From assembly GCF_000701665.1 (NCBI RefSeq), contig NZ_JNJN01000007.1:1-64000 (forward strand): a stretch of DNA of 64,000 nucleotides, in the 5' to 3' direction. A program made the translations under genes and the position numbers. The DNA is from Agathobaculum desmolans ATCC 43058. GTDB taxonomy: Bacteria > Bacillota > Clostridia > Oscillospirales > Butyricicoccaceae. Of this stretch, positions 1-8,315 are shown one piece after another. Positions within the stretch are counted from its first letter, which is position 1. Each line of letters starts with the position of its first letter. The notes below the pieces were generated by a model that saw nothing but the letters and a program-made list of their open reading frames with translations, was not told the origin of the DNA and ran no database searches.

Positions 1-310
1 AGCGTGCCGGATAGCCGCCCTCGCTGAAGAACGTGGCGTATACCTCGTTCATCGCGCCGAAGTTATTCATGTCGCTCAGGAACACCGTCGTCTTGATCAC
101 GCGATCCATTCCGACCCCTGCTTCCGCCAGGATCGCCTTGACATTCGTCAGCGATTGCCGTGTCTGCTCCGCGATCCCTTCCGGGAATGCTCCCGTCGCC
201 GGATCGATCGGCAGTTGTCCGGATGTGATCACAAGTCCGTCCGTTGCAACGGCCTGTGCGTACGGACCGATCGCCGCCGGCGCCAGCTCCGTACTGATGA
301 CTTTCTTCAT
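1..310 (-). CDS. ridA: RidA family enamine/imine deaminase, 3' end outside window
   Basis: The reverse strand from 310 encodes a protein beginning MKKVISTELAPAAIGPYAQA and continuing through SGQLPIDP and a TNVKAILAEAG stretch, which is the RidA/YjgF/UK114 pattern. Family members hydrolyse reactive enamine/imine intermediates released by PLP enzymes such as threonine dehydratase; they are small cytosolic trimers of about 125 residues. About 103 residues are visible and the reading frame is still open at base 1, so the C-terminal 20 or so residues, which normally carry the conserved Arg and Glu of the active site, lie outside the window. The ATG at 310 follows an AAAGGAGG-type ribosome site. 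The gene appears to have its own promoter. Confidence in the family is high; the physiological substrate is not visible. Confidence 0.9.
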   Translation of the reverse strand, partial: MKKVISTELAPAAIGPYAQAVATDGLVITSGQLPIDPATGAFPEGIAEQTRQSLTNVKAILAEAGVGMDRVIKTTVFLSDMNNFGAMNEVYATFFSEGGYPAR

Positions 311-337
311 CCTTGCTCGCCTCCTTTTTCTGATATG

Positions 338-366
338 AATTTATCACCGAGAAAATAAATTGTCAA
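338..366 (-). promoter_or_regulatory. Putative sigma-A promoter of ridA
   Basis: Minus-strand TTGACA (366-361), a 17-base spacer and TAAATT (343-338), about 28 bases before the ridA ATG. The -35 box is perfect and the -10 box matches four of six positions. Confidence 0.5.
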
Positions 367-844
367 TCGGTTTTTGTATACTTTGTATAAATGAATGAAG
401 CTGACCTGCTTATTTATACACATAAAACACATATTTTGTGAAAATGGATAAAATTTTTTTGTCTATTTGCTCGGATGAAACAAAATTTTCAGCATGAGAA
501 ATCCCACATATGCAGGATTAAGCGGATCGCCGGAATATGGAGGAGTGAAAATATGGAAAAATGTCTGTTAAGATGATGTAAAGGTTTGGGCTTATTGTGT
601 AAAGTTTCTTTATTTGGCTTGACCAGAGAGGTTGCGAATGGTATTTTTAGGACGCTGGGATGAGTGGTGGAGTCTGTCATAAAAGCCGATGGCTTTTATT
701 TATTCGCAGCCGTTCATAAGCAATTTTTGTAGGATGGAACGGGCAGGACTCCAGACGGAGTTCTGTCTTTTTGTAACCGGAGAGGCCACATACGCAGAGA
801 AGACCATACAAAGATACAGTGATGACTGGGGGAACCAAAGAAAT
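367..844. other. AT-rich intergenic stretch with no convincing gene
   Basis: This stretch is richer in A and T than its surroundings. It contains only short open frames without a ribosome site or recognisable protein similarity. It separates ridA (minus) from the OrfA-like gene (plus), so it probably holds divergent promoters; only the ridA promoter could be picked out. Confidence 0.5.
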
Positions 845-1189
845 ATGGCAAAGGGACGAAAAACAACGCTGGAAGAGCGGATCGAGATCATCAGTTATTG
901 CATTGCCAATCATAGGGACTATGCAGCGGCGATGCGTCAATTTGATGTGACCTATTATCAGGTTTACGGTTGGCTGCGCAAATATGAGGCGGAAGGGCCT
1001 GCCGGCCTGCTTGACCGTCGGGGGCGGCGCAAGGATGTATTGCCGGTGAGCGAGCTGGCGCAGTTATCCGAGCGGCGGTCAGCGGCGGGGCGCTCGGATG
1101 TGCTGGTTTTGGCACAGCCTGCCATGATGCAGGCGGCACATTTGAGATTGCATATTCAGGATGAACTGCTGAAAGAACTGCAAAAATAA
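845..1189 (+). CDS. Orphan IS3-type transposase OrfA-like helix-turn-helix protein
   Basis: The 114-residue product starts MAKGRKTTLEERIEIISY and continues with an AMRQFDVTYYQVYGWLRKY segment. This is the helix-turn-helix of IS3/IS150-group OrfA proteins, followed by the usual GLLDRRGRRK linker. In a complete element OrfA is followed by a leucine zipper and, after a -1 frameshift, the DDE integrase OrfB. Here the region after the linker (from about residue 65) no longer looks like a normal zipper, and no OrfB follows: the SLH gene on the other strand begins about 115 bases on. No terminal inverted repeats were found. The frame is open upstream to 689, but ATG 845 fits the family N-terminus. 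It is most likely a relic or a domesticated DNA-binding protein. Confidence 0.6.
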   Translation: MAKGRKTTLEERIEIISYCIANHRDYAAAMRQFDVTYYQVYGWLRKYEAEGPAGLLDRRGRRKDVLPVSELAQLSERRSAAGRSDVLVLAQPAMMQAAHLRLHIQDELLKELQK

Positions 1190-1243
1190 GCGCCGTGGCA
1201 GATGGCTGCTGCGTACCGGTATAAATTTACTGTGATAAGCTGA

Positions 1244-1286
1244 AACTGCCCCCGGCAGTCCTGCATCAGGACTGCCGGGGGCAGTT
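1244..1286. terminator. 20-bp perfect hairpin downstream of the SLH gene
   Basis: Bases 1244-1263 and 1267-1286 are exact reverse complements separated by three bases, giving a very stable GC-rich stem. It lies between the convergent OrfA-like gene and the SLH gene and can stop transcription from either side. There is no clear U tract on either strand, so it may be a factor-dependent or roadblock-type terminator. Confidence 0.55.
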
Positions 1287-1303
1287 GTATGATTGGGGGA
1301 GTA

Positions 1304-4300
1304 TTAGAACAAAGCCAGAACCTTGGCAATTTCGCCGCGGGTAATTTTGCCGAGTGGACGCAGGGTGTTGTCATTGTATCCGCTGATCACACCGGCAGAG
1401 GTGCAAATCTTAACCTGATCTACCGCCCAGGAAGGAATCGCGGCGGTATCCTTGTAGGTAAGGGCGCCTGCTGCATAGCCGCGCGGCAGGCAGCGGCCGA
1501 TCACCGTCATCACTTCGGCACGGGTGACAGCGGCATCCGGAGAAAAATACAGTTTGCCGCCGATTGTGCTGCCCTGCATGATACTGGCATCTGCAACTGC
1601 ATGGACGGCACCGCGCGCCCAATCCGGGATCGAGCGGTCATCAGTGAAGTCGGTTTTACCGCCGCCCGAGGTATCCAGCCCCAACAAACGAGCCATCGTA
1701 ACGGCAAATTCTTTGCGGGTCAGATTGCGTTCGGGACGGAAACAGAGTGCACCATCAGACGAAAGCTCGCCCTGCATAATGTCGCGGGTATGGAGCAGCG
1801 ACGCGTAGCCGCGCGCCCAGTGCTTGGCGGTGTCCGAGAACACGGCATTGGCATTGCCGGCCGTGATCGTAGCAGAGACGCGGGTACGGTTGCCGGCATC
1901 ATCGGATACATCAATCGTCAAGCAGTGCGTACCGGATGCAAGCGAACCGGTCGTAACGGTCATTGTGGAGCCGCTCATGGAAGCAGCGCCGGGCAGAAGC
2001 TTACCATCCAGTTTAACTGCAATATTGGATGCACGTGCAGGGTATTTGCCCTTTTCCATTGTGGCGGTACCGGTGACAGAAGCGGAACTGCCGGCTGCGG
2101 TGGTGATGTCGGTTTGGTTCAGCTTTACAGCCGGGACATCTGTATTGGTCACCGCGTGATCCGCGGAAAGCACGATTTGATCCATATAGAGGGCAGAGTT
2201 TGCCGAACCGGATCCGGTGCGTTCAAAGCGGATTCCTGTGAGCTGTACGGCGGATGCAGGGACAGCGGCTGTCAGCTGCTGCCAGCCGGTGGCTGTCGGT
2301 GCGGACAGGGGAGCGGTTAGTTCGTTGCCCTCTGCATCGGCAAAGACGGCGGTCAGCGTGCCCTGCGTGTTTTCGCCACGCGCCCACAGCGTCAGATGGC
2401 GGTAATTCTGTACTGCGGCATCCGGCAGCAGCACAGTAGCTGTCAGCACCTTGCGTCCGTCATAGGAAGCGCAAAGCGACCCGGTGCCACGTGCAACCGC
2501 AGTAAAATCGGTCACGCGGGAGAGCGTAAACTCACCAGCTGCCGTGCAGCCGTCCATATCGGTTTCAAAATCTGCGAGGGTTTGGGCATCCTGCGGATCT
2601 CCCATGCCGATGCTGACCGGGATGCTGCGGTGAGTGTTGCCGTATCTGCATGTCAGTGTGCCTTCGGCCATAGCTGATCCAGCGGTAAATACGCCGTTCG
2701 CATCCACCGAACCGATTCCTTCGGAAACGCTCCATGTAAAGGCGGTGTCGGCTGAAGCCATGGCGCGGCCCAGATGATAGGCAATGCCGGTCAGGTCGAC
2801 GCTTTGTCCGGGCTTAAGGGAGAGCGCAGAGATATCCTTTTTATCCCGTTGAATAGCGATCGACTGCACATCGCCGGTGATGCACAGCTGCATTTCGCCC
2901 TGCACAGCGCCGTTGGATGCGGTAACGGTTGCAGTGCCGGTTTGTGCACCGGCGGTAAAGGTTTGGCCGTTTACGGTGCCGCGTTCGTCTGAAACCGTAT
3001 AGGTCAGGTCGGTCGGAGCCTCGGCAGGCCCGTAGGACGTGTCTGCTCCCTTGACCGAGAACCAGGTAGACGCACCGGGCAGCAGGTAGCGGTAGCTCGG
3101 CGTAAGGACGGCGCGGGCGGTCACACCGTCCGCTGCAACATGGTTGACGAAAAAGATATAATTGGCGCAGGCGCGCTGTGAACCGTCGGACGGGCTGGAA
3201 ATCAGCGAGGCAGAGGCATCACCCGGCTGGCGCAGTGCCATGGCAGAGGAGCCGCCGCCATCCAGACACACCGCGCGGATGCATCCGAGGCTTTTGAGCT
3301 GCTCGCCCAGCTGGGCTGCGGTCAGACCGGCGCTGTGCGTAGACTGGTTGCCGTCGATCTCATAGAGTATGACTGTGCCGTCTGCCTTTACACCAATGGC
3401 ACTGCGTGCCCGGCGGGAGGAGCCGCCGTCGATGCCGGCAGTGGTGATCGTACCGTTATCGATCAGCAGCTTGCCGCCGACCGCGTACTCGACCTCCGAC
3501 CAGTTTTTATCACCGGCGTAAACAGAGAGTGTGACTTCCTCGCCGATGGGAAAATCCACCCAGGATGGCACATTGGCACCGTCCGACTTGGTCAGTACCA
3601 TTTGATTTTCTGTGATGGTGAGGGGACTGTTGCCGGTTCCTTTGTTGATGACCTTCATTTTGACCGATCCGTTGACGGTTACCGGGGCATCATCTACCCG
3701 TTCCAGAATGATGTTGGTGCCATTTGCGGAAAAATGGGTGGAATCATCGTAGTTATGATCCAGCAGATATGCACCTGCGGTGGTACGGGTCTTGTTGAAG
3801 TAGGAAACCGATACCTTGCCGCTGGCACCGGATACCTGCATGCTCATGGTTGGCCGACCGATCACAGCGGTGCCGTCTGCCTTGAAGCCAACGGCGTACT
3901 GCCAGGCGTCGGAGGAAATCAGCTCACCCTGATCGATGACCAGACCGATCGGGATACCGCTTGACATAACGAAAAAGTCAGCGTTTGTGCCGCCGATAAC
4001 AGTGTGACCTTGATTTTCCAGATATTTGACTGCATTGGTGATGGTTGCTTTACTGCCGTAGAGCTGCTCGTCCGCATATACCATAACGGGGGATACGCCG
4101 GTATTTGGCTGATAGGTCAGGATATTGGCCCGCTGGGGGCCGCCGCTGTCCTTGCCTTCCATACGGGTGTAGGAGAGCCCTTCACCGACCGCATAGGAAT
4201 AACTGAAGCCGCTGTCAAATGCAGCGCCCGCTGCGATGGACATAAACTGCACGGCGGCGAGAGAGGCCGCCAGCAGGCGGCAGGATGTTTTAGCGAAGTG

Positions 4301-4306
4301 TTTCAT
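1304..4306 (-). CDS. Exported phosphodiester glycosidase (NAGPA-type) with three SLH domains
   Basis: A 1000-residue surface protein. ATG 4306 is preceded by GAGGAGG and begins a signal peptide (MKHFAKTSCRLLAASLAA, residues 1-28); the longer open frame upstream has no ribosome site. Residues about 70-370 form a phosphodiester glycosidase domain related to the enzyme that uncovers GlcNAc-1-phosphodiesters: GGTNADFF near 105-112 and a conserved CLDGGGSSAMAL at 347-358. Residues about 430-620 look like immunoglobulin-like (Big) modules. The region at about 630-780 resembles a carbohydrate-binding jelly roll, and a further Ig-like module follows. Three SLH domains at about 825-1000 (FSDTAKHWA, FTDDRSIPDWA, YKDTAAIPSWA) should anchor it to pyruvylated wall polymer. 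The substrate is unknown; a wall or exopolysaccharide phosphodiester is an inference from the family. It is monocistronic. Confidence 0.85.
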   Translation of the reverse strand: MKHFAKTSCRLLAASLAAVQFMSIAAGAAFDSGFSYSYAVGEGLSYTRMEGKDSGGPQRANILTYQPNTGVSPVMVYADEQLYGSKATITNAVKYLENQGHTVIGGTNADFFVMSSGIPIGLVIDQGELISSDAWQYAVGFKADGTAVIGRPTMSMQVSGASGKVSVSYFNKTRTTAGAYLLDHNYDDSTHFSANGTNIILERVDDAPVTVNGSVKMKVINKGTGNSPLTITENQMVLTKSDGANVPSWVDFPIGEEVTLSVYAGDKNWSEVEYAVGGKLLIDNGTITTAGIDGGSSRRARSAIGVKADGTVILYEIDGNQSTHSAGLTAAQLGEQLKSLGCIRAVCLDGGGSSAMALRQPGDASASLISSPSDGSQRACANYIFFVNHVAADGVTARAVLTPSYRYLLPGASTWFSVKGADTSYGPAEAPTDLTYTVSDERGTVNGQTFTAGAQTGTATVTASNGAVQGEMQLCITGDVQSIAIQRDKKDISALSLKPGQSVDLTGIAYHLGRAMASADTAFTWSVSEGIGSVDANGVFTAGSAMAEGTLTCRYGNTHRSIPVSIGMGDPQDAQTLADFETDMDGCTAAGEFTLSRVTDFTAVARGTGSLCASYDGRKVLTATVLLPDAAVQNYRHLTLWARGENTQGTLTAVFADAEGNELTAPLSAPTATGWQQLTAAVPASAVQLTGIRFERTGSGSANSALYMDQIVLSADHAVTNTDVPAVKLNQTDITTAAGSSASVTGTATMEKGKYPARASNIAVKLDGKLLPGAASMSGSTMTVTTGSLASGTHCLTIDVSDDAGNRTRVSATITAGNANAVFSDTAKHWARGYASLLHTRDIMQGELSSDGALCFRPERNLTRKEFAVTMARLLGLDTSGGGKTDFTDDRSIPDWARGAVHAVADASIMQGSTIGGKLYFSPDAAVTRAEVMTVIGRCLPRGYAAGALTYKDTAAIPSWAVDQVKICTSAGVISGYNDNTLRPLGKITRGEIAKVLALF

Positions 4307-4417
4307 GTTCCTCCTCATTTCTGGATAAGTGGATGCGAAATGCCCGCGCCGCGCCCCCACTTCGCGCGCAGCGCACCGCTCCACGCGCGCTTCCAGTTCG
4401 CGTGCAGCGCTGTATAA

Positions 4418-4446
4418 CAGAAGCGGATAACCGGAATCCGCTTCTG
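4418..4446 (-). terminator. Second tandem hairpin after the aro operon
   Basis: Bases 4418-4428 and 4436-4446 form a perfect 11-bp stem directly abutting the previous hairpin. Two adjacent stems suggest a reinforced or processed operon end; alternatively it belongs to the leader of the SLH gene. Confidence 0.4.
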
Positions 4447-4475
4447 CCAAAACCTGTGCGGCACACAGGTTTTGG
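4447..4475 (-). terminator. Hairpin after the aro operon
   Basis: Bases 4447-4458 and 4464-4475 form a perfect 12-bp stem with a five-base loop, about 33 bases after the aroE-aroK stop. The 3' arm read on the minus strand ends in GGTTTTGG rather than a classical U tract. It is the best candidate for the end of the aro operon. Confidence 0.55.
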
Positions 4476-4507
4476 TCATAAGAGGATTAAGTGATGCAGT
4501 GATCCGA

Positions 4508-5893
4508 TCAGATGCTTTTCACAACCTTTTCCAATACTTCAGACAGTTTGGGGCTGCGCACAGATACATCGGCTGCATGATGATAGATGGTTTTGCGTGC
4601 ATTGTACAGGCGGCGTGTTTCGGCCTGCTTATCCGGCCGGTCGAGCAGCGGCCGGGTATTGGAGTAGGATAGGTTTTTGACAATGCGGTAAAACGGCGTA
4701 TCCAGATGGATCAGCAGGCCGGTTTCACGTACCGCCTGCACATTTTCCGGCCGCAGCACCGCACCGCCGCCAAGGGAGAGCACGATCCCCTCGCGCTGGG
4801 ACAGCGCACGGATATACGCGGTTTCCCGCTCTCGGAAGTAGGCTTCGCCGTGCTCGGCAAAGATATCCGAAATTTTTTTCCCTTCCTGCGCCTCCAAATA
4901 CTGATCGGCGTCCACAAAGGACAGGCCGGTCAGACGGGCGAGCTTGCGGCCGACCGTGGTTTTGCCGCTGCCCATAAAGCCGCACAGCACAATGTTTTGC
5001 TTGCCGTGCTTTTCGTGCAGCCGCTTGACAGCCATCCGTCCGTAGGTGCGGCGCAGGATGGTTTCGCAGGACTGCGGTGCAAAGCACACACCGGACCAGA
5101 TGGTTTGCGCGTGAGCAGCCTGCATGACCAGCATATACAGCCCGTCGCGCGTTTTGGTCTTTTTAGGGTTTGCCAGCCGCATAGTAGATGTGACCGGCGG
5201 GTTATAGATCGCGTCAAACACGTACTCGGTCTTATGCGGCAGAAAATGCAGCGGGGCAGACTGTTCCTTGGGAAACATGCCGACCGGCGTGGAATTGAGC
5301 ACGATCTGGATGTCGCGCGGGATATGCCGCCGGCTGAACACGGATACATGTGCGCCGGGCAGGACGTCACAGATCTGCCGCTGCAGGGCGGCAGCTTTTT
5401 CAAGATCGCGCCCGGTGATGGTCAGGTATGCGCCTTGCGAGGCACAGTGATATGCCATCACCGAAGCGGCGCCGCCGTAGCCAAGCAGCAGTACCTTTTT
5501 GCCGCGCAGGGCAATGCCGTCCCGCTTGAGCGATTCGGCAAAGCCGAGGATATCAGTGTTGTACCCGATGGACTTTCCCTGCACAAAAGCGACAGTATTG
5601 ACTGAATGCAGGTCACGTGCTGCGGTATCGACTTCGTCCAGCAGCGGAATGACGGCTTTTTTGTGCGGGATCGTGCAGTTGATGCCGTGCAGTCTGTCTT
5701 TCGCCAGCTGGAAGGCTTCCGGCAGATCTGCAGGCGGCACGGCAACGCCGATATAGTCGGCGTCCTGTCCGGAAACGGTAAAAAGCTGCTGGTGCAGTTC
5801 CGGGCTCATCGTGTGGCCGAGTGGCCAGCCGAACAGGGCGTAGGTTGGTTTTTTCGGGTGAAATGCCCGGAATTCCTCCATAGAGAGCAGCAT
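4508..5893 (-). CDS. aroE-aroK: Bifunctional shikimate dehydrogenase / shikimate kinase fusion
   Basis: A single uninterrupted 461-residue frame joins two consecutive shikimate-pathway enzymes. Residues about 16-285 are shikimate dehydrogenase (3-dehydroshikimate to shikimate with NADPH). They include the SxS-like site GHTMSP (26-31), catalytic Lys in NCTIPHKK (72-79), catalytic Asp in YNTDILGF, a Rossmann stretch LLLGYGGAA and the C-terminal QAAHAQ segment. Residues about 297-461 are shikimate kinase (shikimate plus ATP to shikimate 3-phosphate): Walker A GFMGSGKTT (305-313), the FVDADQYLE shikimate-binding Asp, FRERE and the LGGGAVL loop, and a lid with RPLLDRP. The linker is short (about 10-12 residues). 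The ATG is five bases after the aroA stop, with its GGGAGG ribosome site inside the end of aroA. It is the last gene of the aro operon. Separate aroE and aroK genes are the usual arrangement. Confidence 0.93.
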   Translation of the reverse strand: MLLSMEEFRAFHPKKPTYALFGWPLGHTMSPELHQQLFTVSGQDADYIGVAVPPADLPEAFQLAKDRLHGINCTIPHKKAVIPLLDEVDTAARDLHSVNTVAFVQGKSIGYNTDILGFAESLKRDGIALRGKKVLLLGYGGAASVMAYHCASQGAYLTITGRDLEKAAALQRQICDVLPGAHVSVFSRRHIPRDIQIVLNSTPVGMFPKEQSAPLHFLPHKTEYVFDAIYNPPVTSTMRLANPKKTKTRDGLYMLVMQAAHAQTIWSGVCFAPQSCETILRRTYGRMAVKRLHEKHGKQNIVLCGFMGSGKTTVGRKLARLTGLSFVDADQYLEAQEGKKISDIFAEHGEAYFRERETAYIRALSQREGIVLSLGGGAVLRPENVQAVRETGLLIHLDTPFYRIVKNLSYSNTRPLLDRPDKQAETRRLYNARKTIYHHAADVSVRSPKLSEVLEKVVKSI

Positions 5894-5898
5894 AACGG

Positions 5899-7170
5899 TC
5901 AGCCTCCCAGTTGTTGCAGGGTGTCGAAAAAGTCCGGATAGGAGATCGCAACAACATCGGGATCGTGGATCCTGCTGGCGCCATTGGCGGCAAGCGCGAG
6001 CACAGCAAGGCTCATGGCGATACGGTGATCGCCGTAGGTTTCAAATGCTGCGCCGTGCGGTGTTGTACCGCCGCGGATGATCATGCCGTCCTCGGTTTCC
6101 TCCACATTCACGCCGGCCTTGGACAGTTCAGCCGCCATGGCGGCGATTCGGTTGGATTCCTTGACTTTCAGCTCCTGCGCATCGCGGATGACGGTTTCGC
6201 CTTCGGCAAAGGCTGCGGCAACTGCGATTACCGGCAGCTCGTCAATCAGGCGGGGGATGATCGACCCGCCGATTTCGGTGCCATGCAGCGGACGATACCG
6301 CACGGTCAAATCACAGACCGGCTCTGCTTCGTCACAGAAATTGCTTTCCGTGATATCTGCGCCCATGGCGCGCAGCACATCAAGGATACCAGTGCGTGTT
6401 GGGTTAACACCGACTCCACGTATGGTCAGCTCTGAGCCGGGAACGATTGCGCCGGCGGTCAGAAAGAACGCGGCAGAGGAAATATCCCCCGGGATGGTGA
6501 TGTCAACCGCGTGCAGATCCTCGGGCGGGTTGAGGGTGATTATATTGCCATGGGTTTCGATTTCGACACCCAGCGTGCGGAACATCCGCTCGGTGTGGTC
6601 GCGGGAGGGAGCAGGTTCGATGACGGTGGTCTGTCCTTCGGCATACAGACCTGCGAGCAGAATGGCGCTTTTGAGCTGCGCTGAAGCAACCGGCAGACGG
6701 TATTCGATCCCGTGCAGCTCGCTCGGATACAGCGTGAGGGGGCAGTAATTATCGTTTTTTCCCTCGATCGAAGCACCCATTTCACGCAGCGGGCGAATCA
6801 CACGGCCCATCGGGCGCTTCTGGATCGAGGCATCACCATTCAGTGTAACGGTAAATGGCTGCCCGGACAGGATGCCGCACAGCAGGCGGGTCGTGGTGCC
6901 GGAATTGCCGGTATACAGCGCTTCCTCCGGGGCGGCAAGGCCGTGCAGCCCCACACCTTCCACGATGACCTCATCTTCGCGGACTTCGATCGGCACACCC
7001 ATTTTACGAAAACAGTCAATGGTGGCGAGGCAGTCTTCTCCCATCAGGAAACCGGTGATATGGGTCGTGCCGCTGGCCAGTGCGCCCAGCATAACCGCGC
7101 GGTGTGAGATAGATTTGTCGCCCGGCACCATGATACTGCCGTGCAGCGGACCCAAGGGTTGGATTTGCAT
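5899..7170 (-). CDS. aroA: 3-phosphoshikimate 1-carboxyvinyltransferase (EPSP synthase)
   Basis: A 423-residue enzyme that transfers the enolpyruvyl group of PEP to shikimate 3-phosphate, the sixth step of the shikimate pathway. Visible family signatures are GDKSISHR (17-24) with the substrate-binding Lys, LYTGNSGTTTR (85-95) lining the PEP site, ASAQLKSAILL, SRDHTERM and the C-terminal TYGDHRIAMS. Length is standard and both halves of the inside-out alpha/beta barrel are present. ATG 7170 is preceded by AGGAG. It sits between pheA and the aroE-aroK fusion, five bases from each, and is clearly co-transcribed. No active-site residue is missing by inspection. Glyphosate sensitivity class cannot be judged reliably by eye. 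Confidence 0.96.
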   Translation of the reverse strand: MQIQPLGPLHGSIMVPGDKSISHRAVMLGALASGTTHITGFLMGEDCLATIDCFRKMGVPIEVREDEVIVEGVGLHGLAAPEEALYTGNSGTTTRLLCGILSGQPFTVTLNGDASIQKRPMGRVIRPLREMGASIEGKNDNYCPLTLYPSELHGIEYRLPVASAQLKSAILLAGLYAEGQTTVIEPAPSRDHTERMFRTLGVEIETHGNIITLNPPEDLHAVDITIPGDISSAAFFLTAGAIVPGSELTIRGVGVNPTRTGILDVLRAMGADITESNFCDEAEPVCDLTVRYRPLHGTEIGGSIIPRLIDELPVIAVAAAFAEGETVIRDAQELKVKESNRIAAMAAELSKAGVNVEETEDGMIIRGGTTPHGAAFETYGDHRIAMSLAVLALAANGASRIHDPDVVAISYPDFFDTLQQLGG

Positions 7171-7175
7171 GGTTG

Positions 7176-8315
7176 TTACTCCTCTGTTGTATCGGCTACA
7201 TAATAGCTGCCGATGACTTTGATGTAGGGAAGCTCCTCATGGAGCTGGTATAGCAGGGACTGTACGGCATGATCGCGCATATTGCCGGTGAAATCAATAT
7301 AAAACACATAGCACCACGGACTGTCTTTGATTGGACGCGAGTAAATCTGTGTCATATCAACATGATAACCGGCAAAAATATCAAGCACGCCATTGAGCGA
7401 CCCGGCGACGTTGGGAATATGGAAGGCAATTTCGATACGGTTGTCTTCCGGGCGGCTGGTCAGCGTGCGGCTGACGGCAATAAAGCGGGTTTCGTTGTGC
7501 TTGATATCGTTAATGCTTTCTGCAAGGATATCAAGCCCGTTTAATTCGGCTGCCTCACGCGAACAGATGGCGGCAAGTGTTTTGTCCTGTTTTGCAGCTA
7601 CGGTTTGCGCGGCAATCGCCGTATTGGCCACTTCGATAGCCTGCAAACCATGTGCGGAGATAAAATCGTGGCACTGGGGAAGGGCGTGTGGGTGCGAACA
7701 GACCTGTTGAATCTGCGCAAGCGATGCACCGCGCGGAGCTGCTAGACAGTGCCGTATTTTTTTGATGTAAGAATAGTTGATGGAAAGGTCATATTCGAGC
7801 AAAAGGTCGTATATTTCGCTTACAGTGCCCGCGGTTGTGTTTTCAACAGGCACTACGCCTGCGTCTGCCTCGCCATCGCGCACTGACTGAAAAACCTGTT
7901 CCCAAGTGGGTACGTTTTGGGGCTCACAGGAAGGGAAAAGAGCGCGTGCTGCCAGCTCCTGATACGCGCCGGGCGCTCCCTGATAATAGACCGAGCGTGG
8001 ATGCAGTGCAGCTTCTGAGGGATGAAAGGGAAATTTGGCAGGGTTCAGACGCAGCACTTCGCTGTATTGATATTCGCGGCTGGCGCGGATCATACTTTGC
8101 AGCAGCGCAATATATTTGATGCGCAGCTCTTCGCTCATGCCGGTAGCGCGCTTTTGAATGATTTCAGCCTCACGGTCGGGCTTATAGATGGCGTCATCCG
8201 TTTGCGCCTTGGTTTGCGCAACCTCCCGTGCGAGAGACATGCGCAATAGAAATAGTTCACGGATAGCGGCATCTACGGAGTTAATGTCCTGTCGGATCGA
8301 GGAAAGCTCACGCAT
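7176..8315 (-). CDS. pheA: Bifunctional chorismate mutase / prephenate dehydratase (P-protein)
   Basis: A 379-residue fusion that converts chorismate to prephenate and then to phenylpyruvate, committing flux to phenylalanine. Residues 1-85 are an AroQ-type chorismate mutase helix bundle, with conserved Arg and Lys spaced along IRQDINSVDAAIRELFLLR. Residues about 107-290 are prephenate dehydratase, with YQGAPGAYQELAA, VPVENTTAGTV and a HNETRFIAVSR segment that carries the catalytic Thr-Arg-Phe. Residues about 295-375 are an ACT regulatory domain (IEIAFHIPNVAGSLNGVLDIF), expected to bind phenylalanine for feedback inhibition. The dehydratase motifs diverge somewhat from the enterobacterial PheA pattern. 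The start overlaps the aroC stop by eight bases, implying translational coupling. Its presence agrees with the Phe-type specifier of the leader T-box. Confidence 0.95.
   Translation of the reverse strand: MRELSSIRQDINSVDAAIRELFLLRMSLAREVAQTKAQTDDAIYKPDREAEIIQKRATGMSEELRIKYIALLQSMIRASREYQYSEVLRLNPAKFPFHPSEAALHPRSVYYQGAPGAYQELAARALFPSCEPQNVPTWEQVFQSVRDGEADAGVVPVENTTAGTVSEIYDLLLEYDLSINYSYIKKIRHCLAAPRGASLAQIQQVCSHPHALPQCHDFISAHGLQAIEVANTAIAAQTVAAKQDKTLAAICSREAAELNGLDILAESINDIKHNETRFIAVSRTLTSRPEDNRIEIAFHIPNVAGSLNGVLDIFAGYHVDMTQIYSRPIKDSPWCYVFYIDFTGNMRDHAVQSLLYQLHEELPYIKVIGSYYVADTTEE

Larger units (their letters stand above)
4307..4507. other. Intergenic region with hairpins between the aro operon and the SLH gene
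   Basis: On the minus strand this follows the aroE-aroK stop and precedes the SLH gene. It holds two clear stem-loops, annotated separately, then two imperfect copies of a TTCGCGNGCAGCGC sequence (about 4363-4412). No protein-coding gene was seen. The promoter of the SLH gene is probably here but could not be located. Confidence 0.5.

Noticed and set aside
4307-4450. A 48-residue N-terminal extension of the SLH protein
   Set aside because: The extension lacks a ribosome site and would hide the signal peptide; the internal ATG at 4306 has GAGGAGG at good spacing.
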